Source: Amycolatopsis rubida
Lineage (GTDB): Bacteria; Actinomycetota; Actinomycetes; Mycobacteriales; Pseudonocardiaceae
DNA length: 64,000 nucleotides
Direction of reading: 5' to 3'
Assembly (NCBI RefSeq): GCF_900115345.1
Contig: NZ_FOWC01000013.1
Coordinates: forward strand, 124,001-188,000
Of this stretch, positions 8,477 through 16,916 are shown one piece after another (within the stretch, counting starts at the first letter, position 1; every line of letters begins with the position of its first letter). The notes below the pieces were generated by a model, which saw only the letters and a program-made list of their open reading frames with translations, had not been told where the DNA came from and did no database searches. The position numbers were made by a program, and so were the translations under genes.

Positions 8477-8947
8477 TCAGGCCCCGCTTTCCGCGACCCG
8501 GGCGAGCTGAGCCGTGACCGTGCCCCAGCCGTCAGCGAACCCGAGGCCGGCGTGCCGTTCCCGGGCCGCCGGGTCCCCGTGCCGGACGACGACACGGTAG
8601 TCCGTGCCGTCCGGATGGTCCCGAAGGAGCACCTCCGCCGTCATCGCGACCGGCAGCGGGTTCGCCGGCCGCCACGCCCTGTCGAGCGCATTCGTGAAAA
8701 CAATCCGCTCGCAGTCTTCCACGACGAGGAAACACGCGTCGAGATGCGGGACGAAGGTGTCGCCGTCCTCGCTCATCCGCGTGACGAACGCACCCCCAGC
8801 GCGCACGTCTAGTTCCTCGACGCGGCACCGCAGCGGGGCGGGAATCCACCACCGGGCGAGGCTGGCCGGGTCGGTCCAGGCGTCCCAGACGCGCTTGCGG
8901 GGCGCGCGGATGACGCGGTCGATGGCGAGATCGAGGTCGGGGTTCAC
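8477..8947 (-). CDS. SRPBCC/AHSA1-domain protein
   Basis: A 156-residue START-like/AHSA1 domain protein. It opens with the typical VIRAPRKRVWDAWTDPASLARWW and ends with GWGTVTAQLARV, which fits the family helix that closes the ligand cavity. The GTG start at 8945-8947 overlaps the ArsR stop in GTGA and has CCAGGAGG upstream, so the two genes are translationally coupled. Such proteins are usually encoded beside an ArsR regulator; the ligand is unknown. Confidence 0.85.
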   Translation of the reverse strand: MNPDLDLAIDRVIRAPRKRVWDAWTDPASLARWWIPAPLRCRVEELDVRAGGAFVTRMSEDGDTFVPHLDACFLVVEDCERIVFTNALDRAWRPANPLPVAMTAEVLLRDHPDGTDYRVVVRHGDPAARERHAGLGFADGWGTVTAQLARVAESGA

Positions 8948-9279
8948 GGCTGGTCCTCCTGGCTGGTGACGAACTGTTCGAGCCGGTCGGTGCGCCCGGC
9001 CCAGACGCGCCGCTGCTCGGCGAGCCAGTCCTCGACGAGCGCGAACCGGTCGCGGTTGAGGACGCACGTCCGCACCCGGCCGGACTTCTCGGTGCGGATC
9101 AGCCCGTGCGACTCAAGCATCCGCACGTGCTTCATGAAGGACGGCAACGTCATCGGCGCGTCGCCCGCCAGATCCCCGACGCTCGCCGGCCCCTGCCCGA
9201 GCCGCCGCACGACAGCTCGCCGGGTCGGATCGGCGAGGGCGGCGAAGACCCCGTCGAGCGTGGTCGAATACTGAGCCAT
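8944..9279 (-). CDS. ArsR-family winged-helix regulator
   Basis: A 111-residue ArsR-type regulator (FAALADPTRRAVVRRLGQGP start, then VGDLAGDAPMTLPSFMKHVR as helix-turn-helix, LESHGLIRTEKSGRVRTC as wing). No metal-binding Cys pair is evident, as is normal for the SRPBCC-linked subfamily. A possible -10 box AATACT ends 7 nt before the ATG and no ribosome site is visible, so the transcript is probably leaderless. First gene of the arsR-SRPBCC operon. Confidence 0.87.
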   Translation of the reverse strand: MAQYSTTLDGVFAALADPTRRAVVRRLGQGPASVGDLAGDAPMTLPSFMKHVRMLESHGLIRTEKSGRVRTCVLNRDRFALVEDWLAEQRRVWAGRTDRLEQFVTSQEDQP

Positions 9280-9283
9280 GAGG

Positions 9284-9481
9284 CTAAGTATTGCGGGCGG
9301 GAACGGTGAGCGCTAAGTGTTTCGAAGGCCGGCCTGACGGGCTGCGGCAGCCGGGGCAGGACGGCGCCTGGCTGCTGAAGCGGGACCCGCACTCCGCGCA
9401 CAGTCGGAGTTCGAAGCGTTCCCGAGGCCCTATCGGCTGCCTGATGCGGCTTCCGCTGCGCGCCCGGACCAGGGCGGGCAA
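9284..9481 (-). CDS. Possible small zinc-ribbon protein or remnant
   Basis: A 65-residue frame with a TTG start at 9479-9481 contains C-x2-C-x10-C-x2-C (CAECGSRF...SCPGC, about residues 28-45), a credible zinc ribbon. There is no good start or ribosome site, and the upstream frame runs into a tandem repeat, so this may be the end of a decayed gene. The 598-bp stretch 9280-9877 holds only this, the tandem repeat at 9511 and the tRNA-like sequence at 9708. Confidence 0.3.
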   Translation of the reverse strand: MPALVRARSGSRIRQPIGPRERFELRLCAECGSRFSSQAPSCPGCRSPSGRPSKHLALTVPARNT

Positions 9482-9510
9482 CCGGTCCCGCCGCTCAAGC
9501 CGGTCGTGGC

Positions 9511-9603
9511 GCGGTAGCTGACGTGGAGACGACGTCGGTGCGCGGTAGCTGACGTGGAGACGACGTCGGTGCGCGGTAGCTGACGTGGAGACGACGTCGG
9601 TGC
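9511..9603. repeat. Three perfect tandem copies of a 31-bp unit
   Basis: The unit at 9511-9541 is repeated without change at 9542-9572 and 9573-9603. It starts gcggtagctgacgtgg and contains a local dyad GACGTGGAGACGACGTC. The unit length is not a multiple of three, and the identity is perfect at DNA level, so it is a recent minisatellite-type amplification and not a coding repeat. Confidence 0.95.
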
Positions 9604-9707
9604 GTAAAGTCCAGCCTGCGCGAGGGGCCGGCCGGTCAACGGCCACCCGCCCGCATCCGCGAGCCAGGGTGATCCGCACCGACCCGCGCGGGTCGGCGAA
9701 AAGAAGC

Positions 9708-9791
9708 GGCAACCGAGGGAGTCGAACCCTGCGCGGCTTGTGAAGGCGGCGCTCCTGACCGGCCCTGACCCTTCGGCGGGCGACGGCTGCC
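9708..9791 (-). other. tRNA-like sequence, degenerate (T-arm and acceptor stem only)
   Basis: On the minus strand the ends GGCAGCC (9791-9785) and GGTTGCC (9714-9708) form a 7-bp acceptor-like stem with one G-U pair, and a T-arm-like CAGGG-TTCGACT-CCCTC precedes the 3' strand with 4 of 5 pairs. No acceptable D-arm or anticodon arm can be drawn in the 84 nt, so this is more likely a tRNA remnant or an old attachment-site fragment than a working tRNA. Confidence 0.35.
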
Positions 9792-9877
9792 ATGCATTGC
9801 GAGTACCCGTTCCAACGCCCGCCCCAGCACGAGAATTCCCGCTTCACCCGAACGGGGCTGACTGGCAGGCTGGGCAC

Positions 9878-11332
9878 ATGGACGATCTTCTCCTCCGCCG
9901 CGTCCGGGTCGGGCTGCGGGGACCGCTCGCCGACGTTCGGGTGCGCGACGGTGTCGTGTCGGCTGTCGAGGAACCGGGCGCTGGAACCGGGTTCGCGGCC
10001 CGCGTGCTCGACGGACACGGCGGCACGCTCCTGCCTGGCCTGGTCGACGCGCACGCGCACCTCGTTCAGTGGGCCGGTTTCCGCAGGCGCATCCCGCTGG
10101 ACGGGGCGCGATCCGCAGTGGGCGCGGTCGAATTGCTGATGGAGAAGCTGCTCGACGCTCCGGCTGGGGAACTCGTCGTCGGCGCCGGGTTTCGGGACGG
10201 GCTCTGGCCGGATCGGCCGCACAAGGATCTGCTGCAGCGCGCGCTGCCGGGCCGCGCGGTGGCGCTGTTCAGCGCGGATCTGCATACGTTGTGGCTCAGC
10301 CCGGCCGCGTTGAAGCTGATCGGCCGCGAGCATCCGACCGGCGTCCTGCTGGAGAACGACTGCATGAGCGCCACGGCCGCGTTGCCGTCCGCGCCGGTCG
10401 AGGTCCAGGACGCTTGGGTTGCCGATGCGTTGGCGGCCGCGGCGAAGCGGGGCGTGACGTCGGTGGTCGACTACGAATACGCGGACACGGTCGCGGATTG
10501 GACTCGGCGGGCGGCCGCGGCCAAACCAGCGACGAGGGTTTCCTGTGTGATCGCCCGGTACTTGCTGGACGAGACCATCCAAAGAGGACACCGGACCGGT
10601 GATGTTCTCGCCGCGGGCGAAGGGTTGCTCACAGTCGGCCCGTTCAAGCTGTTCGTCGACGGCTCGCTCAACACCCGCACCGCTTACTGCCACGATTCGT
10701 ACCCGGGATCCGGCGAAAACGGGCTGCTGGAGCTGCCGCCGGAGGAATTGGTGCCGTTGCTGCGCCGCGCGCACGAACACGGGCTGATTCCGGCGGTGCA
10801 CGCGATCGGCGACCACGCCAACACCATCGCGCTGGACGCGTTCGCCGAGGTCGGCTGCCCGGGCCGGATCGAGCACGCGCAGTTGCTGCGGCCCGAGGAC
10901 GTGCCGAGGTTCGCCGCGCTCGGGCTGGTCGCGAGTGTGCAGCCCGCGCACCAGCCCGACGACCGCGACGTCGCCGACCGGCATTGGCACGGCCGCACCG
11001 ATCGCGCGTACGCCTACCGCGCCCTGCTGGAATCCGGCGCCCGGCTGGAACTCGGCTCGGACGCGCCGGTCGCGCCGCTCGATCCGTGGGACGGGATCGC
11101 CGCCGCGGTCGGGCGGACCGACGACGAGCGGCCGCCATGGCATCCGGAGCAGGCCATCCCGCTCGCCGACGCGCTGGCCGCGTCCTCGGGCGGCCGCCGC
11201 GGCGTCCAGGTCGGCGACGTGGCCGACCTGGTGCTGACGGCGGCCGACCCGAGCGGACTGTCGGCAACGGAACTTCGGGAAATGCCGGTGTCCGCGACGA
11301 TCGTGGCGGGATGGCCGACGTACCTGGCGTAG
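9878..11332 (+). CDS. Amidohydrolase family 3 (YtcJ-like) metal-dependent hydrolase
   Basis: A 484-residue amidohydrolase. The composite beta domain at the N-terminus (VLDGHGGTLLPGLVDAHAHL) supplies the HAH metal ligands near residues 60-62; later motifs are KLFVDGSLNTRTA, the metal-binding AVHAIGDHAN, GRIEHAQLL and the terminal acidic ligand region LGSDAPVAPLDPW. These match the YtcJ-like exoenzyme group, which acts on N-substituted amides or lactams; the actual substrate is unknown. The ATG at 9878 was chosen as the start of the domain. The stop is one base away from the stop of the convergent SDR gene. Confidence 0.85.
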   Translation: MDDLLLRRVRVGLRGPLADVRVRDGVVSAVEEPGAGTGFAARVLDGHGGTLLPGLVDAHAHLVQWAGFRRRIPLDGARSAVGAVELLMEKLLDAPAGELVVGAGFRDGLWPDRPHKDLLQRALPGRAVALFSADLHTLWLSPAALKLIGREHPTGVLLENDCMSATAALPSAPVEVQDAWVADALAAAAKRGVTSVVDYEYADTVADWTRRAAAAKPATRVSCVIARYLLDETIQRGHRTGDVLAAGEGLLTVGPFKLFVDGSLNTRTAYCHDSYPGSGENGLLELPPEELVPLLRRAHEHGLIPAVHAIGDHANTIALDAFAEVGCPGRIEHAQLLRPEDVPRFAALGLVASVQPAHQPDDRDVADRHWHGRTDRAYAYRALLESGARLELGSDAPVAPLDPWDGIAAAVGRTDDERPPWHPEQAIPLADALAASSGGRRGVQVGDVADLVLTAADPSGLSATELREMPVSATIVAGWPTYLA

Positions 11333-11333
11333 T

Positions 11334-12098
11334 TCACTTTCCGTGCGGGTCCGCGGCGTTGAGCATCGCCACCACCTCGTGGTAGTCGCCGCGGGCCTCG
11401 CCGTGGCGGAGGAATTTGACGTTCTCGACCTGGATTTCGGTCGCGTCCGGCTGCGTTTCGAGCAACGTCATGACCTCGCTGACGAAGGCGTCCAGCGGCA
11501 TCGCGAACTCGCTTTCCTCCTGGCCGGGCAGGAGCGCGGTGCGCACGGACGGCGGCTCCAGTTCGACGACCTTCACCGAGGTGTCGGCCAGCTGCAGCCG
11601 CAGCGATTCGCTGAGCAGGTGGATCGCGGCCTTGGACGCGTTGTAGCTCGGCGTCGCTTTCAGCGGCGCGAAGGCGAGGCCGGACGAAACGGTCAGGATG
11701 GTGGCGTCCGGACGGGTTTGCAGGTGCTCGACGAACGCGGCGATGAGCCGGATCGGGCCGAGGACGTTGGTGGTCAGGGTCGCTTCCGCGCTGTCCAAAA
11801 AGGACTCCGGGCGGTGCCAGTCCTCGACGCGCATGATGCCCGCCATCGGGACGAGCACGTTGAGATCCGGATGCTTCGCGAGCACCTCCTCGGCCGCGGT
11901 TTCGATGCTCGCCGGATCGGTGGTGTCGATCTGGACGGTGTCGAGACCGGGGTGGTCGGCGGCGATCCGCGCGAGCAGTTCGGTGCGTCGCCCGCCGACG
12001 ATGACGGTGTTGCCCTTCGCCCGCAGTTCGAGGGCGAGAGCGAGGCCGATGCCGCTGGTCGAGCCGGGGATGAAGACGGTGTTTCCGGTGATGTCCAT
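11334..12098 (-). CDS. Short-chain dehydrogenase/reductase (DltE-like)
   Basis: A 254-residue classical SDR: the NAD(P)-binding motif TSGIGLALAL (about residues 14-23), an NNAG-like site replaced by VPMAG, catalytic Ser in TVSSGLAF and YNASK for Tyr-x-x-x-Lys. The product would be an NAD(P)H-dependent oxidoreductase of unknown substrate. It is divergent from the XRE regulator at 12200 with 101 bp between; regulators of that subfamily commonly sit next to an SDR they control. Confidence 0.88.
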   Translation of the reverse strand: MDITGNTVFIPGSTSGIGLALALELRAKGNTVIVGGRRTELLARIAADHPGLDTVQIDTTDPASIETAAEEVLAKHPDLNVLVPMAGIMRVEDWHRPESFLDSAEATLTTNVLGPIRLIAAFVEHLQTRPDATILTVSSGLAFAPLKATPSYNASKAAIHLLSESLRLQLADTSVKVVELEPPSVRTALLPGQEESEFAMPLDAFVSEVMTLLETQPDATEIQVENVKFLRHGEARGDYHEVVAMLNAADPHGK

Positions 12099-12199
12099 GC
12101 CACTGAGTCTCGGCCGCCCGGCGGCGCGGCGGCAGAGACCGCAGATCGGGGGACCGGCGATCCCTGGCTGGCGCGGCGGGCCGAGCCGATACTGGAGCC

Positions 12200-13039
12200 A
12201 TGGATCGAGCTGAGCTGGCTGCCTTCCTCCGCAGCCGTCGCGAGGGATTGCGGCCCGAGGACGTCGGGCTGCCCGCGGGCGCGCGGCGGCGGGCGGCGGG
12301 ACTGAGGCGGGAGGAGGTCGCGGCGCTGGCGGCGATGTCCACCGACTATTACACGCGGCTGGAGCAGCAACGCGGACCGCAGCCGAGCGAGCAGATGCTG
12401 GCCGCGCTGGCCAGGGCATTGCGGCTCACCGACGACGAGCGCGACTACCTGTTCCGCCTCGCCGGCCGCACCGCGCCGTCACCGATCGTCGCGGCGACGC
12501 ACGTCGCGCCGGCGCTGATGCGGGTCCTCGACCGGCTGTCCGACACGCCCGCGCTCATCCTGTCGAACCTCGGTGAGGTGCTGGTGCAGAACCGGTTCGC
12601 GGACGCGTTGTACGGCGACCGATCGCAGTACACCGGACTGGCGCGCAGCGAGATCTACCGGTGGTTCACTAACCCGGGCGAGCGGCTCGTCTACCCGGCG
12701 CACGACCGGGACCGGCAAAGCCGCGCGTTGGTGGCGAATCTGCGGGTGGTGCACGGGTCGATGGGTCCGCGTTCGCGGGCGGGCGAACTGGTGCGCGCGT
12801 TGACCCGGGAGAGCCCCGAGTTCGCGCGGTTGTGGGAAGAACGCCAAGTGGCCAAACGGTTCGAGGACCACAAGGTGCTCGTGCATCCGCAGCTGGGCGA
12901 GATCGAGGTGGACTGCCAGGTGCTGTTCACCGAGGACCAGTCGCAGGCGTTGCTCGTGCTGACCGCGCCGCCGCGCAGCGAGGCGTTCGAGAAGATCCAG
13001 CTGCTCGGCGTGCTGGGGAACGAGCAGTTCGCCGGGTAG
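12200..13039 (+). CDS. XRE-family regulator with MmyB-like ligand-binding domain
   Basis: A 279-residue protein: an N-terminal helix-turn-helix (RRRAAGLRREEVAALAAMSTDYYTRLEQ region, residues about 30-60) followed by the MmyB-like PAS-related domain (ALILSNLGEVLVQNRFADALYGD onward). It is divergent from the SDR gene and probably controls it. GATACT lies 6 nt before the ATG, compatible with a leaderless message, though GGAG at -6 could also serve as a ribosome site. Confidence 0.88.
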   Translation: MDRAELAAFLRSRREGLRPEDVGLPAGARRRAAGLRREEVAALAAMSTDYYTRLEQQRGPQPSEQMLAALARALRLTDDERDYLFRLAGRTAPSPIVAATHVAPALMRVLDRLSDTPALILSNLGEVLVQNRFADALYGDRSQYTGLARSEIYRWFTNPGERLVYPAHDRDRQSRALVANLRVVHGSMGPRSRAGELVRALTRESPEFARLWEERQVAKRFEDHKVLVHPQLGEIEVDCQVLFTEDQSQALLVLTAPPRSEAFEKIQLLGVLGNEQFAG

Positions 13040-13042
13040 CTG

Positions 13043-13097
13043 AGGTGTCGTGAGTGTTTATGCCGGTGAGAACCGGGTGCCAGCACTCACGACACCT
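13043..13097. terminator. Bidirectional terminator, member 1 of a palindrome family
   Basis: Perfect 14-bp arms (13043-13056 and 13084-13097), including TCGTGAGTG/CACTCACGA, enclose a shorter inner stem CCGGT-gaga-ACCGG. It lies between the converging XRE and HxlR genes and contains the last bases of the HxlR stop codon. The outer and inner motifs recur at 35286-35329 and 46368-46413. Confidence 0.85.
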
Positions 13098-13473
13098 AAC
13101 GCGGCAGCCGCCCCGCATACGCGTCGCGAGCCTTCTCGACCGCTGGCAGATGCTTGTCGGTCCAGTCGGCGAGTGCGGCGAAGACCGGTGACAGGCTCCG
13201 GCCGAGTTCGGTGATCTCGTACTCGACGCGGGGCGGCACCTCGGCGTAGGAGCGCCGCTCCACCAAGCCGTCGCGTTCAAGCTGGCGGAGCCGCTGCGTC
13301 AGAACTTTCCCCGTCGCGCCGAGCCGCCGCTCCAGTTCGACGAACCGCACCGGCCCGGACTGGCTGAGCGTCCACAGGATCGGGGTCGTCCACCGGCTGA
13401 ACAGCAGGTCGACGGCCGGGCTGATCCGGCACGCGGCGAGCGGATCGGCGCCGGTCTGCGCGGTGGTGGTCAT
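13096..13473 (-). CDS. HxlR-family transcriptional regulator
   Basis: This 125-residue protein carries the HxlR domain (LLFSRWTTPILWTLSQSGPVRFVELERRLGATGKVLTQRLRQLERDGLVERR region), with a Cys at residue 15 near the N-terminus as in many redox- or aldehyde-sensing members. It is divergent from an NmrA-like oxidoreductase gene, the usual target arrangement. A dyad TTCCC-TG-GGGAA at 13488-13499 in the shared 89-bp spacer is a candidate operator. Confidence 0.87.
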   Translation of the reverse strand: MTTTAQTGADPLAACRISPAVDLLFSRWTTPILWTLSQSGPVRFVELERRLGATGKVLTQRLRQLERDGLVERRSYAEVPPRVEYEITELGRSLSPVFAALADWTDKHLPAVEKARDAYAGRLPR

Positions 13474-13562
13474 GCGGCTCCAATACTTTCCCTGGGGAAC
13501 CTACTGTACGGCGGCTTTTAGCCTCGCTGTGTCGCTTTCGACCCCTAGCTGAGGAGCAAGTC

Positions 13563-14405
13563 ATGATCGTCGTCACTGGCGCCACGGGCAACGTCGGCCG
13601 CCTGCTTGCCGAGTCCCTGACCGAAGCCGGGCACGCCGTGACCGCCGTTTCCCGCGGCGTGACTTCCCCGCCGCCGTCGAGGCCCGGGGTGACCCCGATG
13701 GTCGCGGACCTGGCCGACCCGGAAAGCCTGGTTCCGGCGCTGAAGGGCGCGGACGCACTGTTTCTGCTGGTCTCCGGCGCGGGAGCGCACGTCGACGGGG
13801 AAGCTGTCCTGCGCGCGGCGGCCGACGCTGGCGTCTCGCGGGTCGTCCTGCAGTCGTCCCAGGCCGCGGGGACCCGGCCGGACGCGGTTTCGCACGCGCC
13901 GCTCGCCGCGCTGGAAGAGGCGGTGCGGTCGTCCGGTCTGGAGTGGACAGTCCTGCGGCCCGGCGGGTTCACGACCAATACCTTCGCGTGGATCCCGTCG
14001 ATTCGATCCCAGCGCACGGTTTTCTCGCCGTTTGCCGACGTCGCGCTCCCGGCCGTGGACCCGCTCGACATCGCCGAAGTCGCCGCCGCCGCACTGACCG
14101 AGGGCGGCCATGCCGGACAGGCTTATGTCCTCACCGGACCGGAGGCGACGAGCCCGCGACAGCGTGCGGAGATCCTCGGTGCTGCCCTCGGCGAGCCGCT
14201 GGAAGTCGTCGAGCTTGGCCGCGCGCAGGCACGAGAGCAGATGCTGCGGCAGATGCCGGAACCGGTCGCCGACGGAACGCTCGACATCCTTGGCCAGCCG
14301 CTTGCGGAGGAGATTCGCAGCAGCCCTGACGTCGAGAAGGTGCTCGGCCGTCCGGCGACCTCGTTCGCTTCCTGGGCCGGGCGCAGCATCGACGCGTTCC
14401 GGTGA
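13563..14405 (+). CDS. NmrA/SDR-a atypical NAD(P)-binding oxidoreductase
   Basis: A 280-residue protein with the Rossmann motif TGATGNVGRLL (residues 5-15), an ADLADPESL acidic/NADP region and VLQSSQAAGT in the third strand. It belongs to the NmrA-like extended/atypical SDRs related to quinone oxidoreductase QorB. The ATG follows TGAGGAGCAAGTC. It is probably controlled by the divergent HxlR regulator, which would make it a redox-stress gene (inference). The stop abuts the stop of the convergent phosphoribosyltransferase in a TGATCA palindrome. Confidence 0.85.
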   Translation: MIVVTGATGNVGRLLAESLTEAGHAVTAVSRGVTSPPPSRPGVTPMVADLADPESLVPALKGADALFLLVSGAGAHVDGEAVLRAAADAGVSRVVLQSSQAAGTRPDAVSHAPLAALEEAVRSSGLEWTVLRPGGFTTNTFAWIPSIRSQRTVFSPFADVALPAVDPLDIAEVAAAALTEGGHAGQAYVLTGPEATSPRQRAEILGAALGEPLEVVELGRAQAREQMLRQMPEPVADGTLDILGQPLAEEIRSSPDVEKVLGRPATSFASWAGRSIDAFR

Positions 14406-14954
14406 TCAGAAGTCGCGCGAGTGCAGGAGCGAGCGCACGCGGAGCCGCCGCCGGGGCTCGTGGCGACGCAGCCCGTCGACAATCACCGCGACGCCGATCC
14501 ACGTCGCCCCGGCGTCGGCGACCAGGGCTTGCGCGGCGAAGGCTTGGCCGCCGGTGTCGATCCAGTCGTCCACCAGCAGCGCGCGATCGCCTGCCCGCAG
14601 CAGACGGCGGCTGAAGCCGAGCCGCAGGTGCCGGTCCTGGTAGTCCGGCGGCGAGGTGCGCTGGAGCCACCGGTCGGAATCGCAGGCCGGGTACCGGTTC
14701 TTGCGCACCTCGACGAAGCCCGCGCCGAGTTCCACCGCGACCAGCGGACCCAGCAGCGACCCGCGGGATTCGGGGCCCAGCACGACATTCGGCCGCTCGC
14801 CGGCGAACAGCCCGGCGAGCGCCGGACCGAGTTCGCGCAGCAGTTCGGGCGCACGCCACCATCCCGTCGGGTCGGGGTAGCGGCCCTCGTCCGTCCGGTC
14901 CCCGAGCACGACGGTGGCTTCGCGGATCCGGTCCGCCACGGTGCTCGTGCGCAT
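14406..14954 (-). CDS. Phosphoribosyltransferase family protein (Apt-like)
   Basis: A 182-residue type I phosphoribosyltransferase domain. The PRPP loop reads ALLVDDWIDTGGQA (about residues 124-137), and VVLGPESRGSLLG provides the upstream flexible loop. Base specificity cannot be told; adenine phosphoribosyltransferase-like proteins of this type are frequent in actinobacteria outside the purine operon. It converges with the NmrA gene without any spacer. Confidence 0.8.
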   Translation of the reverse strand: MRTSTVADRIREATVVLGDRTDEGRYPDPTGWWRAPELLRELGPALAGLFAGERPNVVLGPESRGSLLGPLVAVELGAGFVEVRKNRYPACDSDRWLQRTSPPDYQDRHLRLGFSRRLLRAGDRALLVDDWIDTGGQAFAAQALVADAGATWIGVAVIVDGLRRHEPRRRLRVRSLLHSRDF

Positions 14955-14994
14955 GGGTCGATGGTCGCAGCGGCGCCCGCGCGAGGCGAGCGAA

Positions 14995-15864
14995 TTACGG
15001 TTTCCGCGCGGCTCCGGCGAGGATCACCGAATGCGCCGGCGTCGGGAACTCCACCTGCGGCGCGCCCTCGCCGGATTCCTCCGGATGCCACGACGGCGTC
15101 CAGGTGAGCCCCGGTTCGAGCATCTCGAACGACCCGAACAGCGCCTGGATCTCCTCGCGCGACCGGAAGATCACCGGGCTGCTCGATCGGTCGTAGGCCG
15201 CTTTCAGCTCGGCCAGCCGCGCACCGACGTCGGACGGGATATCCCGGTCGGTGACGTGCGAGATCCCCAGGAAGGAGCCCGAGGGCAGGAGATCCCGGTA
15301 CTGCGCGGCGAGGGAGGGGCCGAGATCCTCGGTGCCGCCGCTCTCCTCGGCGGGCGGCTGCTGAACGTGCAGGACCGCGATCAGCAGCAACGCGAGCGGC
15401 TTCTCGACGTCGATCACGTCGGTGGCGGCGATCTGCTCCCACATCCGTTTCGGATCGCGCATGTCGGCGTGGATCACCGCGTGCCTGCCGAGGTCGCCCG
15501 ACTCGCGGAGCAGGGTTTCCGAATGCGCGACGGCGACCGGTTCGTAGTCGACGTAGCAGACGTGGCTCTCGCCCGGCGCGAGTTCGTCGGCGACCTGGTG
15601 CGCGTGGCCCATGGTCGGCACGCCGGAGCCGATGTCGACGAACTGCCGCACGCCCTTTTTCACCAGGTGCCGCACGAGCCGGTGCAGGAACAGCCGGTTG
15701 GCCTTCGCGATCGGGCGGATCAGCGGGAACTCGCGGATCACCTCGTCGGCGAACTCCCGGTCGATCGTCCAGTTCGTGGTGCCGCCGAGGTAGTAGTCAT
15801 ACACCCGCGCGACGCTCGGGTGGTCGAGGTCGACCCCGGGAGGCGGGAAGGGTTCGTCGGCCAC
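14995..15864 (-). CDS. DUF574 SAM-dependent methyltransferase
   Basis: A 289-residue actinobacterial SAM methyltransferase of the DUF574 family. Hallmarks are PSVARVYDYYLGGTTNW near residues 16-32, the SAM-binding FVDIGSGVPT, and YVDYEPVAVAHS. The GTG start at 15862-15864 follows AAAGGAA by 10 nt. DUF574 genes usually sit beside XRE-DUF5753/DUF397 genes, as here; the methyl acceptor is unknown. Confidence 0.88.
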   Translation of the reverse strand: MADEPFPPPGVDLDHPSVARVYDYYLGGTTNWTIDREFADEVIREFPLIRPIAKANRLFLHRLVRHLVKKGVRQFVDIGSGVPTMGHAHQVADELAPGESHVCYVDYEPVAVAHSETLLRESGDLGRHAVIHADMRDPKRMWEQIAATDVIDVEKPLALLLIAVLHVQQPPAEESGGTEDLGPSLAAQYRDLLPSGSFLGISHVTDRDIPSDVGARLAELKAAYDRSSSPVIFRSREEIQALFGSFEMLEPGLTWTPSWHPEESGEGAPQVEFPTPAHSVILAGAARKP

Positions 15865-15896
15865 CGGTGGCTGTTCCTTTCGTTCGGGACTGCTGG

Positions 15897-16790
15897 TCAG
15901 CGGGCGGGCGTCGCGCAGCGGCTGGCCCATTCCTTCAGGTATTGCAGGGACTGGTCGCGCGAGAGGGTGGCGGCGAGCTGGGCTTCCCACGACTCCTCGT
16001 AGGAGGCGAACTCGTCCTGGCCCCGCGGCACGGTGATGAGCTTGACTTTGCTTTCCTGGTACGCGAAATCGGGCAGGTCGGGATGGTCGAAGCGGAGGAT
16101 GGTGAAGTCCTCGTCCGGATAGGCGGCCGCGTCGCGCGGGAGGATCCGGACCTCGGCGAAGGGATGCGTCTCGACGATCCGGATCATGTGCTCGAGCTGA
16201 TCGGTGGCGATGCTGGCCTTGGTGCCGCAGACGAGTTTCTCGATGCAGCTGTACTCCAGCATGAAGACCGCCCGCGGAGCCGGGCAGGCGTCGAAAAGCC
16301 GTTGCCGCGCCTTGCGCTCGGCGACCCGGTCGGTGACCCGCTCCTGGCGGCTGGCCTGGAACTGCGCGAGCATGTAATACTCCGATTGGAGCAGTCCCGG
16401 GATGCGGTTCCCGGTCCAGCTCAGGATTTCCGCCGCCGCTTGTTCGCGTTCCAGGATCTCGCGGAACCACTGCGGCGTGATCATCCTCCGCTCGGCCCGG
16501 CGTGCGGAAGGATCGTTGGCCTGGTTGAGCTCCCGCAGCTGATCGGCGTCGGCGGGCGGGATGTCCAGCACCTCGATGATCCGTTCGAGGTCGTCGGGCC
16601 GGGTGCCTGCCTTGCCGGACTCGATTTTCTGGATCTTGGGCTGTTTGCAGCCGATCCCGTCGGCGAGGTCGACCTGGGTCAGCCCGCGCGCGGTGCGCCA
16701 CGTGAGGATCCGGGAACCCAGCCGGGAACGCTGGGTCCGCAGAGACGGCGGCGGTTGCCGGATCGGGGAGGTCACCAGGGGCTCCGTCAT
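15897..16790 (-). CDS. XRE-family regulator with DUF5753 (SCO-type HTH protein)
   Basis: A 297-residue protein with an N-terminal helix-turn-helix (ARGLTQVDLADGIGCKQPKI, about residues 33-52) and a DUF5753 C-terminal domain starting near YFREILEREQ-like ITPQWFREIL. It forms the characteristic actinobacterial pair with the DUF397 gene just upstream on the same strand; this pairing is often described as a DNA-binding/antagonist switch in developmental control. The ATG at 16788-16790 is taken because it precedes the conserved region; an upstream ATG would add 19 residues. Confidence 0.87.
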   Translation of the reverse strand: MTEPLVTSPIRQPPPSLRTQRSRLGSRILTWRTARGLTQVDLADGIGCKQPKIQKIESGKAGTRPDDLERIIEVLDIPPADADQLRELNQANDPSARRAERRMITPQWFREILEREQAAAEILSWTGNRIPGLLQSEYYMLAQFQASRQERVTDRVAERKARQRLFDACPAPRAVFMLEYSCIEKLVCGTKASIATDQLEHMIRIVETHPFAEVRILPRDAAAYPDEDFTILRFDHPDLPDFAYQESKVKLITVPRGQDEFASYEESWEAQLAATLSRDQSLQYLKEWASRCATPAR

Positions 16791-16916
16791 TTCGTCCAGG
16801 GGCCGATGTGAGAACCTCCGATGATAATGCGCCGACCCGGCGGGCAATAGGCCGGGTCGGCGCCTTTTTCGCGAGGTTCACGTTGCTTTCGGCGGGCACC
16901 GCGGTGTCGTGCCTGG

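Noticed and set aside
9511-9603. CRISPR array
   Set aside because: The three 31-bp units are directly adjacent with no spacers, and no cas gene is present.
9284-11143. A 619-codon open frame on the minus strand opposite the amidohydrolase gene
   Set aside because: It is the GC-rich antisense shadow of the amidohydrolase; the plus-strand product has clear family motifs and the minus product has none except the short zinc-ribbon tail at its end, which is listed separately.
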